The position numbers were made by a program, and so were the translations under genes. Positions 26,402 to 33,687 of a stretch of DNA of 33,687 bases are shown here, one piece after another (within the stretch, counting starts at the first letter, position 1; each line of letters begins with the position of its first letter). This DNA is from an uncultured Rickettsiales bacterium. GTDB taxonomy: Bacteria; Pseudomonadota; Alphaproteobacteria; Rickettsiales; UBA1997. The stretch lies in contig CAJQHK010000023.1 of NCBI GenBank assembly GCA_905478165.1, forward strand, positions 1 through 33,687, read 5' to 3'. Under the pieces are notes generated by a model, which was given only the letters and a program-made list of their open reading frames with translations, did no database searches and was not told the origin of the DNA.

Positions 26402-28147
26402 TTAAACTTCCTGTAAATCCCATAATTTTTTATAGAGACTATTTTCTCCCCTGATCAGATCATCATGAGTTCCTATTTGATCTACCCTACCCTGACTCAT
26501 TACAATGATTCTATCCATATTTTTTAGAGTAGATAGGCGATGAGCAATAGCAATAACAGTTTTAGATTTATCCTTAATCAATAGGTCTAAACTTTTTTGA
26601 ATTACTTTTTCCGTCTTGGAGTCAAGAGAAGAGGTAGCTTCATCTAGAATTAAAATTGGAGCATCTTTTAAAATTGCCCTAGCGATTGCTATCCTCTGCC
26701 TCTGGCCACCACTAACTTTAATACCCCTCTCGCCCACAATAGAATTGTAGCCCTCCTTCATTTCCATAATATCATCATGAATTTTAGCTTTCTTGCACGA
26801 TTCAATTACCTCCTTTTTTGTAGCTCCATATTTAGCAATTTGTAAATTTTCTAAAATTGTACGATGAAACATAGTAATATCTTGCGGAATAAGAGAAATA
26901 TGAGATCTCAAAGAATCTTGAGTAAAATTTTTAATATTTATGTCATCAATTTTAATTTCACCATGATAAATATCAAAATATCTAATAAGACTTTTAATTA
27001 AAGTGGTTTTTCCATCCCCAGAATAACCAACTATACCAATTTTTTCTCCAGATTTTATCTTTAAATTAAAGTTATTTAGAATTTTTTTACTGTAATCATC
27101 ATAAGAAAAGCAAACATTCTTAAATTCTATCCTCCCCTCAATCTTCTTAATAATTTTAGCTGATTTATCATCAACAATGTCGTATTTTTCATTAATAAAA
27201 GCGTAGGAAGCCTTTATCCCAGCAATTGAAGGATTAATATGAAATAAAATTGAATCTAAAATATGACTCACTTCACCATGTAATTTTAACATTAACATAG
27301 TAGCAAAGGCAAAACTACCAACTGAAATTTGATCATTTTGATACAAATATGCTAAAAGATAAATTTGCACTGCTGACATAATGACAATCATGATTGTGTC
27401 AGTACTATCAACCCAAAAAGCATCAAATTTACGAACTTTTTTATCCCAATTTTGCCTCTCTAAAAGAGAGGGAGTTAATTTTAACTTAAATTCGCTAATT
27501 AAATTTCCGACAATTTTAATGCCGAAAATATTAGAAATAGAATCATTAATAATACCAGCTGTTTTTTGCTTCGATTCTTCAAATGCCTCATTTAACTTTA
27601 ACTGCTTTTTCAATAAAAAATAAATAATTGGCGAATAAATTAATAAAAATAATAGCTGAACCAAGGCTGTCAAATAATGAATTTGAAATAAAAACATAAT
27701 TCCAATAATAATAGCCCAAAGCACAACAAAACTTCTAAAAATATGACGAACAATATCAGTAAAATTAGATTGAAATTTGTTAATTTTATCAGAAATCTCT
27801 CCTGACATATGAGAATCGAACCAATAAAGAGAATGCTTAACGGTTTTTTGATAAATATCTGTAGTAATCTGAGTAACTAATTTTGGAGAATATCGAATTT
27901 CAAGCAATCTGGTGATAAAAAACATACCATGATGAATGAATTTATACAGAACAAATAAGAGAATTAAAAGCGCCAGAGACTCATTTTGTTTGGCGACAAT
28001 TATGTCAATAATTTCCTTGATTTTGTAATGAACAGAAACCTCAAATAATGAGGCGAGGATAGAGATAACAAATAGTGCTAGGAAATAGATTTTGTATTTA
28101 TTGCAAATTTCTAAAATATATCTTCTGAGAGATTGTTGTTTTTGCAA
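26402..28147 (-). CDS. ABC exporter, fused membrane and ATPase domains
   Basis: The 581-residue half-transporter works as a dimer. The N-terminal six-helix domain spans about 20-310 (helices near 20-38, 57-73, 137-155, 160-178, 250-268 and 276-292). The ATPase domain has Walker A GYSGDGKTT (374-382), Q-loop PQD (421-423), signature SGGQ (479-482), Walker B ILILDEA (498-504) and the switch His in IAIAHRLSTL. The family includes lipid, peptide, drug and metal-complex exporters; the substrate is not evident. No ATG starts this frame: TTG at 28147 is the best start, and in-frame TAA lies four codons upstream. It is flanked by tpiA and metX on the same strand. Confidence 0.9.
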   Translation of the reverse strand: MQKQQSLRRYILEICNKYKIYFLALFVISILASLFEVSVHYKIKEIIDIIVAKQNESLALLILLFVLYKFIHHGMFFITRLLEIRYSPKLVTQITTDIYQKTVKHSLYWFDSHMSGEISDKINKFQSNFTDIVRHIFRSFVVLWAIIIGIMFLFQIHYLTALVQLLFLLIYSPIIYFLLKKQLKLNEAFEESKQKTAGIINDSISNIFGIKIVGNLISEFKLKLTPSLLERQNWDKKVRKFDAFWVDSTDTIMIVIMSAVQIYLLAYLYQNDQISVGSFAFATMLMLKLHGEVSHILDSILFHINPSIAGIKASYAFINEKYDIVDDKSAKIIKKIEGRIEFKNVCFSYDDYSKKILNNFNLKIKSGEKIGIVGYSGDGKTTLIKSLIRYFDIYHGEIKIDDINIKNFTQDSLRSHISLIPQDITMFHRTILENLQIAKYGATKKEVIESCKKAKIHDDIMEMKEGYNSIVGERGIKVSGGQRQRIAIARAILKDAPILILDEATSSLDSKTEKVIQKSLDLLIKDKSKTVIAIAHRLSTLKNMDRIIVMSQGRVDQIGTHDDLIRGENSLYKKLWDLQEV

Positions 28148-28237
28148 AATTATTAATTAGATTATTTAACCACAGAAATTACTTAAATAGGAGATCAGTT
28201 AAAGCTTAGGTTTCAAAATGTTATCCAGAATCATTTC

Positions 28238-29047
28238 TTAAATTTTATCCAAAATCTTTATAAAATCTTCAGCATCTATGCTTGCGGCACCAACTAAGAA
28301 TCCGTCAATATTTTCTATATTAGCAATTGAAATATTCTCCTCCTTTACAGATCCACCATAGAGAATTTGATAATTTTTAACATTCTGAAAATTACTTTCC
28401 ATACAAAGTTTAATATATGAAGCAACTTCAGCAATTTCGTCAAAAGTTGGAACTTTTCCAGTACCAATTGACCAAATCGGCTCATAAGCAATAATTAAAT
28501 TTTCAATCTCCAAGCCTTTTGGAACATTATTTTCTAACTGATTTCTAACAAACTCAATATGAGCAACATTTTGCCTAACCTCTTTATTTTCACCAATACA
28601 TAAAATAGGATTTAATCCAGCTATTAGTGCAGATCTTAATTTAGATAAAATTATTTTATCTTCCTCAAAATGATAAGACCTTCTTTCTGAATGACCTATT
28701 ATGACATATTCTGATCCAGACTCAACTAACATTTTAGCACTTATATCGCCAGTAAATGCGCCACTCTCTTCGTGGTGACAATCTTGCCCAGCAAGTGAAA
28801 TATCTCTCATGCCAGAAGTTATTTTTTCTAACTCTTCTTCACTTAAATCTTCAATATCTTGATTCATTTTTTCCACCTTCTCAAGCTCCATATTTAACAA
28901 ATATTCGTCAATATGATCAATCATAATAGATGGAGGAGCTAGTATAATCTTATATTTATTACTTATTTTTGCACTTACCTTCTCTATCCAATATTCAGCA
29001 TATTCAAAAGAATTATTCATTTTCCAATTAGCAACTATTGTTTTCAT
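28238..29047 (-). CDS. tpiA: Triosephosphate isomerase with an acidic insertion
   Basis: TpiA interconverts dihydroxyacetone phosphate and glyceraldehyde 3-phosphate. Catalytic residues are all present: NWKMN with K9, IGHSERR with H119, and AYEPIWSIGTG with E189. The phosphate loop YGGSV is also kept. At 269 residues it exceeds the usual 245-255 because of a charged helical insertion at about 51-80 (NMELEKVEKMNQDIEDLSEE and following) between the second strand and SLAGQDCH. The start overlaps the coaE stop by four bases (ATGA), so the two are translationally coupled. Confidence 0.96.
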   Translation of the reverse strand: MKTIVANWKMNNSFEYAEYWIEKVSAKISNKYKIILAPPSIMIDHIDEYLLNMELEKVEKMNQDIEDLSEEELEKITSGMRDISLAGQDCHHEESGAFTGDISAKMLVESGSEYVIIGHSERRSYHFEEDKIILSKLRSALIAGLNPILCIGENKEVRQNVAHIEFVRNQLENNVPKGLEIENLIIAYEPIWSIGTGKVPTFDEIAEVASYIKLCMESNFQNVKNYQILYGGSVKEENISIANIENIDGFLVGAASIDAEDFIKILDKI

Positions 29048-29655
29048 GAGTTTTGTAAAATTAATTTTATTTGAGAAATAACATTATCTCTGTCCGAATC
29101 ATTATAAATTATTGCATCGGCCAAGATTCTTTTTTCTTTATCAGATTTTTGATTTAATGTAATTTTAGTAAATTTTTGTAATAATTCAAAGTCAGGAATT
29201 TTAGAATTTTTTTCTTTTTCCCTGGTAATAAAACGATCTTTTCTAATATTTATACTAGAAATGATTAAAATTGCAATATCACATCTTTTATAAGAATCTT
29301 TTTCAAACAATAAAGGGATATTTAATAATGCTATTGAGATATTGTTAAATTTACAATCTGCAATAAATTGATCTATTTTTTTATTAATGATCGGATGAAT
29401 AATAGACTCCAACAAATTCAGACTAAATTCGTCACTGAAGATTTTTTTGGCAATTAAATCCTTATTAATTTCATCATTTAGAATAGAGTCGGGAAATTTT
29501 TCTTTAATAACTTTCTGAAATTCAAGATTATCAGAAAATAATTTTGCCACTTCGGCATCGGCATCAAAAATTTTGGCACCAAATTTTAAAAAACATTCAG
29601 AAACAAAATTTTTCCCAGAGGCTACACCTCCACTAACGCCTATTGTAATCATCAT
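29044..29655 (-). CDS. coaE: Dephospho-CoA kinase
   Basis: CoaE performs the last step of coenzyme A synthesis, phosphorylating the ribose of dephospho-CoA. The 203 residues include the P-loop GGVASGKN (9-16), where Asn replaces the usual Ser/Thr after the lysine, the CoA-binding DAD (31-33), HPIINKKI, and NIPLLFEKDSYKRCD, a family signature. The C-terminal helix IRKDRFITREKE carries the lid arginines. The start overlaps the hemC end by about 20 bases (two adjacent ATGs at 29655 and 29652), and the stop overlaps tpiA. Confidence 0.93.
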   Translation of the reverse strand: MMITIGVSGGVASGKNFVSECFLKFGAKIFDADAEVAKLFSDNLEFQKVIKEKFPDSILNDEINKDLIAKKIFSDEFSLNLLESIIHPIINKKIDQFIADCKFNNISIALLNIPLLFEKDSYKRCDIAILIISSINIRKDRFITREKEKNSKIPDFELLQKFTKITLNQKSDKEKRILADAIIYNDSDRDNVISQIKLILQNS

Positions 29656-30565
29656 ATTCTCTCTTAACTTCTAAAGCTCTTTTGGTGATTATGTTAATAT
29701 GATCGTTAATTTTGCTAGAAAAATTTAACTTAAATATCTTACTGCCATCCAAACTTACTATAAAACCTCTAAAATTAACTTCATCATTATCAATTTTACA
29801 AAAAGCAGCAATAGGTGTTTTACAAGATCCATCCAGCAATCTTAAGAATAATCTTTCGGCATCAACCTCTATTCTTGTTTTTGAATCATTAAATTTTTCA
29901 ACCAAAGACTTTACGTGATGATCGTTTTTTCTTGCCTGAAGAGCGATTACACCCTGAGCCGGAGCTGGTAAAAACTCGTCAATAGAAAAAATTTGACTGA
30001 CCCTAGCTTCTAAACCTAACCTCTTAATTCCAGCGTAAGATAGAATAGTAGCGTCAACCTCTCCCCTATCAAGCTTTAATAGTCTAGTTAAAACATTGCC
30101 ACGAAAATTAACAATTTTCAAATCTGATCTTTTTTGTAAAATAATAGACTTCCTTCTTAAAGATGACGTGCCGATAATGGCATTTTTTGGCAATTCTTCT
30201 AGTGATGAATATTTGTTGGAAATGAAGACATCTCTAGCATCTTCTCTGACAGGTACCGATACTATAGACAAATTATCATGACAAATAGTTGCCATATCTT
30301 TCATTGAATGAACTGCTATATCAACAGAGTTATCAAGCAAAGATTCTTCAATCTCCTTAGTAAATAAACCCTTACCACCAATCTCAGATAATAGTTTATC
30401 AATAACTATATCAGCTTTAGTAGTAAAACTTCTCATCTGTATGAAAGAGGAATTATCTCTATATTCAGAATTACAATTTAAGATTAGATCTCTTATTATA
30501 TCTGACTGAATAACTGATAATTTACTAGATCTACTGCCGATTATAATCTTTTTTAACTCTCTCAT
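29633..30565 (-). CDS. hemC: Porphobilinogen deaminase (hydroxymethylbilane synthase)
   Basis: HemC joins four porphobilinogen units into hydroxymethylbilane for haem synthesis. The ATG at 30565 (MRELKKIIIG, 310 residues) is preferred to a TTG two codons upstream. Motifs are GSRSSKLSVIQ (10-20), HSMKD (86-90), REDARDVFI (108-116), GTSSLRRKS (132-140), NFRGNVLTRL (153-162), PAPAQGVIALQAR (200-212) and LLDGSCKTPIAAF with C248, which carries the dipyrromethane cofactor. It follows rpmJ by 22 bases and overlaps coaE. Confidence 0.97.
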   Translation of the reverse strand: MRELKKIIIGSRSSKLSVIQSDIIRDLILNCNSEYRDNSSFIQMRSFTTKADIVIDKLLSEIGGKGLFTKEIEESLLDNSVDIAVHSMKDMATICHDNLSIVSVPVREDARDVFISNKYSSLEELPKNAIIGTSSLRRKSIILQKRSDLKIVNFRGNVLTRLLKLDRGEVDATILSYAGIKRLGLEARVSQIFSIDEFLPAPAQGVIALQARKNDHHVKSLVEKFNDSKTRIEVDAERLFLRLLDGSCKTPIAAFCKIDNDEVNFRGFIVSLDGSKIFKLNFSSKINDHINIITKRALEVKREYDDYNRR

Positions 30566-30587
30566 CGGCAACTATAAATATAAACTA

Positions 30588-30713
30588 CTAACCTTGATAG
30601 GCTTTAAACCTAGGTTTTAATTTATTAATAACATAAAGCTTACCTTTTCTACGGACTAGTTTACAGTTTTTATCTCTATTTTTTGCCGATTTTAACGAAC
30701 TATATTTTTTCAT
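30588..30713 (-). CDS. rpmJ: Ribosomal protein L36 (bL36), 41 residues
   Basis: A short reverse-strand gene encodes a 41-residue basic protein: it opens [20 protein letters not shown], then [20 protein letters not shown] with a final G. This is the longer, zinc-free type of L36, which has the single Cys and lacks the full zinc-ligand set. It is too short for most ORF cut-offs but unmistakable. It lies between tRNA-Cys and hemC on the same strand; in alphaproteobacteria rpmJ is often found alone, away from the ribosomal protein operons. Confidence 0.95.
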   Translation of the reverse strand: MKKYSSLKSAKNRDKNCKLVRRKGKLYVINKLKPRFKAYQG

Positions 30714-30725
30714 TTAAAATAAAAT

Positions 30726-30799
30726 TGGAGGCCGAGGACGGAATCGAACCGACGATAAAGGCTTTGCAGGCCTCTGCATTACCACTTTGCTACTCAGCC
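30726..30799 (-). tRNA. tRNA-Cys (anticodon GCA)
   Basis: The 74-nt reverse-strand sequence folds into a cloverleaf: acceptor GGCTGAG/CTCGGCC (one G-T pair), a D arm with AGTGGTAAT, anticodon arm AGGCC-TGCAAA-GCCT with anticodon GCA, T arm around TTCGATT, discriminator T and encoded CCA. It lies 12 bases past the BI-1 family gene and 12 bases before rpmJ. Confidence 0.96.
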
Positions 30800-30811
30800 A
30801 AATTAATTATA

Positions 30812-31528
30812 CTACCTCCTATCACCAAAAAGTCTTAACAACATTATGAATAGATTAATAAAATTCATATATAAACTTAAGGCAGACATAACAGCAACCT
30901 TCTGAATTGTAGATGAATCACCTGATGCTACTTGATAATACATATTTTTGGCCTTCTGGGTATCATATGCAGTAAGGCCAGTAAATACTATAACACCTAT
31001 AATAGAAATGGCAAAGTCCAATGCACTACTTTGCATAAAACTATTTACAATTGAAGCTATAATAACACCTATCAGACCCATCATTAAAAAAGAACCCCAA
31101 CCAGTTAAATCTTTCTTAGTAACATAACCATAAAAACTGGTAACGCCAAACATGCAAGAAGTAATTAAAAATACCCTAACAACAGAATGACCTGTATAGA
31201 CAAGAAGTAGGTAAGATAGACTAAGACCCATTAAAGCTGAAAATGCCCAAAGGCAATTTTTGGCAGCAGTGGCAGACATGGAATGAATTTTGCTAGCAAA
31301 AATAAATACGAATCCAAGAGGAGCAAGCATTACAACCCATTTAAGATTTGTAGCGTGAATTACCCTCATTAATTCATTATTCTTTGAAACAAAAAATGCA
31401 ATAATAGCAGTGATAAATAAAGCTAAGGACATTAGAGTGTAAATTCTTTGCATGTAGGACCTAAGTCCAGCATCAGAACTTTTACTATTAACTGTTGAAA
31501 ATGAAGATGATCTATAAATATTAGACAT
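30812..31528 (-). CDS. BAX inhibitor-1 family membrane protein
   Basis: The 238-residue protein has seven hydrophobic helices and belongs to the BI-1/YccA/YbhL family, which in structures forms pH-sensitive calcium leak channels. The cytosolic N-terminus is polar and Ser-rich. Family blocks are LRSYMQRIYTLMSLALFITA (22-41), VTSFYGYVTKKDLTGWGSFL, and FTGLTAYDTQKAKNMYY, which holds the conserved Asp of the pore. The C-terminus ends LYMNFINLFIMLLRLFGDRR, a strong YbhL-type signature. It is transcribed divergently from aroK from a promoter that overlaps the aroK promoter. Homologues are common in Rickettsiales and other alphaproteobacteria. Confidence 0.93.
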   Translation of the reverse strand: MSNIYRSSSFSTVNSKSSDAGLRSYMQRIYTLMSLALFITAIIAFFVSKNNELMRVIHATNLKWVVMLAPLGFVFIFASKIHSMSATAAKNCLWAFSALMGLSLSYLLLVYTGHSVVRVFLITSCMFGVTSFYGYVTKKDLTGWGSFLMMGLIGVIIASIVNSFMQSSALDFAISIIGVIVFTGLTAYDTQKAKNMYYQVASGDSSTIQKVAVMSALSLYMNFINLFIMLLRLFGDRR

Positions 31529-31550
31529 TATTTATTACTAAAATTCAAAG

Positions 31551-31579
31551 TTGATTAATTTAATGAATACACATATAAT
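31551..31579 (+). promoter_or_regulatory. Promoter for aroK-argF
   Basis: TTGATT (31551-31556) and TATAAT (31574-31579) are spaced by 17 bases, a near-consensus sigma70 promoter. The start would be near 31586, about 30 bases before the GTG of aroK. The boxes lie within an inverted repeat, AGTTGATT (31549-31556) and AATCAACT (31583-31590). Confidence 0.7.
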
Positions 31580-31600
31580 TACAATCAACTGTAATGACAA
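31572..31600 (-). promoter_or_regulatory. Divergent promoter for the BI-1 gene, sharing the -10 with aroK
   Basis: On the reverse strand TTGTCA (31595-31600) and TATATG (31572-31577) are 17 bases apart. The -10 box overlaps the aroK -10 box almost completely, so polymerase could occupy only one promoter at a time. The transcript would start about 40 bases before the BI-1 ATG at 31528. Confidence 0.55.
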
Positions 31601-31615
31601 CTTTAATATTTTCAA

Positions 31616-32173
31616 GTGAATTCGAAAAATAATAAAAATATTTTTCACAACAAAAGAATTATCTGCCTAATTGGAATGATGGGTGTTGGAAAAACAACTA
31701 TAGGGAAAAAATTAGCAGAAGAATTGGACTATTATTATTTTGACTCTGACAATGAAATATCAGACTTTACTAAAAAAACAATATCAGATATTTTTACTGA
31801 AAAAGGCGAAGAATATTTCCGAAAAATAGAAAAAAATATAATAAAAAACCTAGTAAATAGAAAAGAAAATATAATTATTTCTCTTGGTGGCGGCGCTTTT
31901 ATTGACGAGGATACCAGAAAAATATTACACCAAAATTCAATAATAATTTGGCTCGATGCTGATATAGATTCTATACTGACAAGAATAAAAAACTCTAATC
32001 ACAGACCGTCATTGGCAAAAAGTAAAAATAAAAGAAAATTTCTACTAGAATTAATTACCAAAAGACAAAAATTCTATGAAGAAGCAGACATTAAAATTAA
32101 TACCAACATAGACAATTGTAAAAAAATAATAGATAACATAATAAAACAATTACAAAATGAAACATTTCATTGA
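31616..32173 (+). CDS. aroK: Shikimate kinase
   Basis: AroK phosphorylates shikimate at the 3-hydroxyl in the chorismate pathway to aromatic amino acids. The 185 residues begin at GTG (31616); no in-frame ATG precedes the P-loop, so GTG is the likely start. Motifs are GMMGVGKTT (20-28), the shikimate-binding YFDSDNEI (41-48) with D45, GEEYFRKIE with R69, and SLGGGAF (89-95). The lid region and adenine-binding end are less conserved but in place. The 3' end overlaps argF by 17 bases. In many proteobacteria aroK precedes aroB; that partner is missing here. Confidence 0.93.
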   Translation: MNSKNNKNIFHNKRIICLIGMMGVGKTTIGKKLAEELDYYYFDSDNEISDFTKKTISDIFTEKGEEYFRKIEKNIIKNLVNRKENIIISLGGGAFIDEDTRKILHQNSIIIWLDADIDSILTRIKNSNHRPSLAKSKNKRKFLLELITKRQKFYEEADIKINTNIDNCKKIIDNIIKQLQNETFH

Positions 32174-33074
32174 TTTAGACCAATTTTCACAAAAAGAACT
32201 AAGGTCAATCCTAAACTTAGCAAAAAATATCAAACATAGTCCGGATAAATATCAGAATATATTACGTGGCAAGAACCTTGCTATGATTTTTTCAAAAAGC
32301 TCAACCAGAACAAGGGCTTCCTTTGAAGTTGCGATCAACCAATTAGGAGGAAATGCTATTGTCATGAATCACAATGAAATGCAACTTGGTAAGGGTGAAG
32401 AAATTTCTGACACAGCAATAGTTTTGTCGCGTTATGTTGATTTTATCATGATTCGCTGTCATGAGCATGACCTCTTAACTCAAATGTGCGAACATTCCTC
32501 CAAGCCAATAATTAACGCTTTAACAAACTTCAGCCATCCATGTCAAATAATGGCAAGTATTATGGCTATTGAAGAAAAGTTTGACGCAAACATATCAACA
32601 AAAACATTATCATGGTTTGGAGATGCTAATAATGTTCTTAATTCATATATTCATGCGTCCATACAATTAAAATATACACTAAACATAGCGATTCCAAAAG
32701 AATTTAATTTTAGTAATGAGGAGATAATTAAAGCTAAAAAGAATGGCGCTAAAATTAATATATTCGAAAATGCAGCAGCTGCAGCCAAAAATTCAGATGC
32801 TTTGATTACTGATTGCTGGTTTTCAATGGGTCAAGGATGTGAAGATGATCAAAAAAAGAAGGAACTGCTAATGCCTTTTCAAATTAACGAAAACTTGATG
32901 AAAGTCGCCAATAAAAATGCAATTTTTACCCATTGCCTACCTGCTTTTAGAGGTATGGAAGTTAAAAAATCAGTTATAGATGGCGAAAATTCCATTATAT
33001 TTGAAGAGGCAGAAAACAGACTTCATATCCAAAAGGCAATTTTATTGCTTCTGTCAAATAGCTTAAATTCTTAA
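32157..33074 (+). CDS. argF: Ornithine carbamoyltransferase
   Basis: ArgF makes citrulline from ornithine and carbamoyl phosphate, for arginine synthesis or, in reverse, arginine breakdown. The 305 residues match the family. The carbamoyl phosphate site is FSKSSTRTRASFE (45-57) and the second block is HPCQ (127-130). The ornithine loop is DCWFSMG and the C-terminal HCLPAF begins at H259. The SMG motif distinguishes it from aspartate carbamoyltransferase. It overlaps aroK by 17 bases and so is probably translated from the same mRNA. No other arginine gene is near, so the pathway direction cannot be judged. Confidence 0.95.
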   Translation: MKHFIDLDQFSQKELRSILNLAKNIKHSPDKYQNILRGKNLAMIFSKSSTRTRASFEVAINQLGGNAIVMNHNEMQLGKGEEISDTAIVLSRYVDFIMIRCHEHDLLTQMCEHSSKPIINALTNFSHPCQIMASIMAIEEKFDANISTKTLSWFGDANNVLNSYIHASIQLKYTLNIAIPKEFNFSNEEIIKAKKNGAKINIFENAAAAAKNSDALITDCWFSMGQGCEDDQKKKELLMPFQINENLMKVANKNAIFTHCLPAFRGMEVKKSVIDGENSIIFEEAENRLHIQKAILLLLSNSLNS

Positions 33075-33077
33075 ATA

Positions 33078-33248
33078 ATACCAATTCCCACCTTTAAAGC
33101 AGTTTTTTTTGAAATATTTTATTCATAAATTCTTAAAAAATGTCCGCCCTATGTTAATAGGGTGTAAGGCTTTTTGATGATTTAAGGATAAAATAGATAA
33201 ACAAAAAATCTGTCTTAACTTCTATATTTTAAAGATGGGAATTGGTAT
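33078..33248 (+). repeat. Best-preserved 171-bp mini-element (MITE-like family 1)
   Basis: The ends ATACCAATTCCCACCTTTAAA and its inverted partner at 33228-33248 (TTTAAAGATGGGAATTGGTAT read forward) match at 20 of 21 positions. The interior contains TTCATAAATTCTTAAAAAAT, a CCCTAT/ATAGGG hairpin near 33148, and TGTAAGGCTTTTTGATGATT. There is no ORF. It begins four bases after the argF stop. Related sequences are at 4850, 9397 and 13456, possibly at 4524, and a terminus-only form is at 17350. Confidence 0.85.
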
Positions 33249-33300
33249 AACCTAGTTATAATAACTATTACAATTTAACAAAAATCTATTTCTATTTTTT

Positions 33301-33390
33301 CTAACTCACTTTTAATGTCAAAAAATCCTACAAATCTTTAAATTTTCTGTAAATTTTTAATTGTTTAATACTAGCTCTTCTATTATAACT
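33301..33390 (-). pseudogene. Dead relict of an IS1182-like transposase N-terminus
   Basis: The reverse strand resembles the left-edge transposase: TAGAAGAGCTAGT corresponds to its EELV codons and TTTACAGAAAATTTAAAGAT to its IYRKFKE codons. Translating in pieces gives EELV, then KIYRKFKDL, a stop where Trp is expected, then DF. Several frameshifts and stops make it non-functional. Alignment is by eye against 1-316. Confidence 0.6.
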
Positions 33391-33417
33391 CATGTTTTCT
33401 TTATTAAAAATCTTTAA

Positions 33418-33558
33418 AAAAATACTAAATCTGGAGACAAAATAGAATTATCTGAACAGGATATATTTCTTGATATATCTTTTTCTCAAGAGGATGAAGT
33501 CAAATCTTTTAGAGCCAAATGGAATCCTAAAATTAAAAAATGGATCCCAAAGAAGTAA
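33418..33558 (+). pseudogene. C-terminal fragment of a DUF5710-domain protein
   Basis: The frame encodes about 46 residues, with IFLDISFSQEDEVKSFRAKW (about 13-32) followed by NPKIKKWIPKK and a stop. This matches the DUF5710 pattern, a small domain with a conserved KxxGARWD-type core and a closing Trp-x-x-Pro, often found at the end of plasmid or conjugation-linked DNA-handling proteins. An in-frame stop lies just upstream (33415-33417) and there is no start codon, so it is a remnant. It ends a few bases before the IS3-type terminus. Confidence 0.6.
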
Positions 33559-33562
33559 GGTA

Positions 33563-33687
33563 TGATCTGTCAACAGTTTTCCGGACACTAAATTTAAACA
33601 GATTTTAAAGATTTCTTTAAAAACCTGTTTCTTTTTTCAAACTCGACTGGTGCTAAATAATTATTAGCAGAGTGAATTCGAATTCGA
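33563..33687 (-). mobile_element. IS3-family insertion sequence, 3' end only
   Basis: The end of the element is marked by TGATCTGTCAACAGTTTTCC followed by GGACAC at 33563-33588, a terminal repeat style typical of IS3-family elements that begin TG. It is followed by the 3' end of a transposase on the reverse strand. The element continues beyond the right edge. The exact boundary is uncertain by a few bases. Confidence 0.7.
33594..33687 (-). CDS. IS3-family transposase, C-terminal 30 residues
   Basis: The reverse strand reads RIRIHSANNYLAPVEFEK and continues RNRFLKKSLKSV to a TAA stop at 33594-33596. The HSxxxYLxPVEFE block is the usual end of the integrase domain of IS3-family OrfB, just after the last catalytic Glu. 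The start and the rest of the gene lie outside the window. Confidence 0.8.
   Translation of the reverse strand, partial: RIRIHSANNYLAPVEFEKRNRFLKKSLKSV

Noticed and set aside
33391-33444. A 17-codon frame starting ATG before the DUF5710 fragment
   Set aside because: It ends at a TAG in a different frame from the DUF5710 tail and has no support; it was considered as a possible start for that gene and discarded.
1-33687. CRISPR arrays, phage genes, toxin-antitoxin or defence islands
   Set aside because: No regularly spaced direct repeats, cas-like proteins, phage structural genes or paired small toxin genes were seen on either strand.

Overview
The window is a very AT-rich bacterial chromosome segment. 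Gene content and protein flavour point to an alphaproteobacterium of the Rickettsiales or a similar host-associated lineage. The evidence is the NuoH-I-J-K style, the 158-residue NuoI with its alphaproteobacterial N-terminus, an unlinked sucA-sucB pair without lpd, type IV pilin-like genes, DUF4116-like repeats and many IS and mini-element remnants. Unlike strict Rickettsia it keeps biosynthetic genes (metX, metW, ahcY, aroK, argF, hemC, coaE, guaA, tpiA). The placement is an inference from protein style, not a phylogeny.

Layout. 1-436: truncated IS1182/IS5-like transposase entering from the left edge. 460-3055 (+): prepilin peptidase-like gene, ahcY and greA, tightly packed. 3056-4520 (+): a stand-alone pilin-like gene with a clear sigma70 promoter and an intrinsic terminator. 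4521-5226: long non-coding gap holding decayed mini-elements. 5227-10901 (+): sucA, sucB, a 505-bp gap, then a second sucB that reads as nucleotide-identical over exactly the coding sequence. 10976-11425 (+): small membrane protein. 11557-19882 (-): M48 peptidase, lemA, guaA, tRNA-Gly, a secreted DUF4116-like repeat protein and nuoK-J-I-H. 20038-20205: an intact mini inverted-repeat element. 20223-31528 (-): a long co-directional run of rlmN, hemW, prfB, metW, an orphan gene, metX, an ABC exporter, tpiA, coaE, hemC, rpmJ, tRNA-Cys and a BAX inhibitor-1 family gene. 31551-33074 (+): aroK and argF from a promoter overlapping that of the BI-1 gene. 33078-33687: a mini-element, a dead IS1182-like relict, a DUF5710 tail and the 3' end of an IS3-family element.

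How the genes connect. sucA/sucB supply two of the three 2-oxoglutarate dehydrogenase subunits, and nuoHIJK is the membrane and connecting part of complex I. metX, metW and ahcY belong to methionine and S-adenosylmethionine turnover. hemC and hemW serve haem synthesis and delivery. guaA, coaE, tpiA, aroK and argF are core metabolism; greA, prfB, rlmN, rpmJ and two tRNAs are information processing.

The most unusual observations are the ORF-exact sucB duplication, a family of about 171-bp inverted-repeat mini-elements in every state from intact to barely recognisable that fills the long gaps, a prepilin peptidase homologue that has lost its GxGD catalytic motif, and an orphan gene wedged between metX and metW. 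No CRISPR array, phage module or recognisable defence system was seen.
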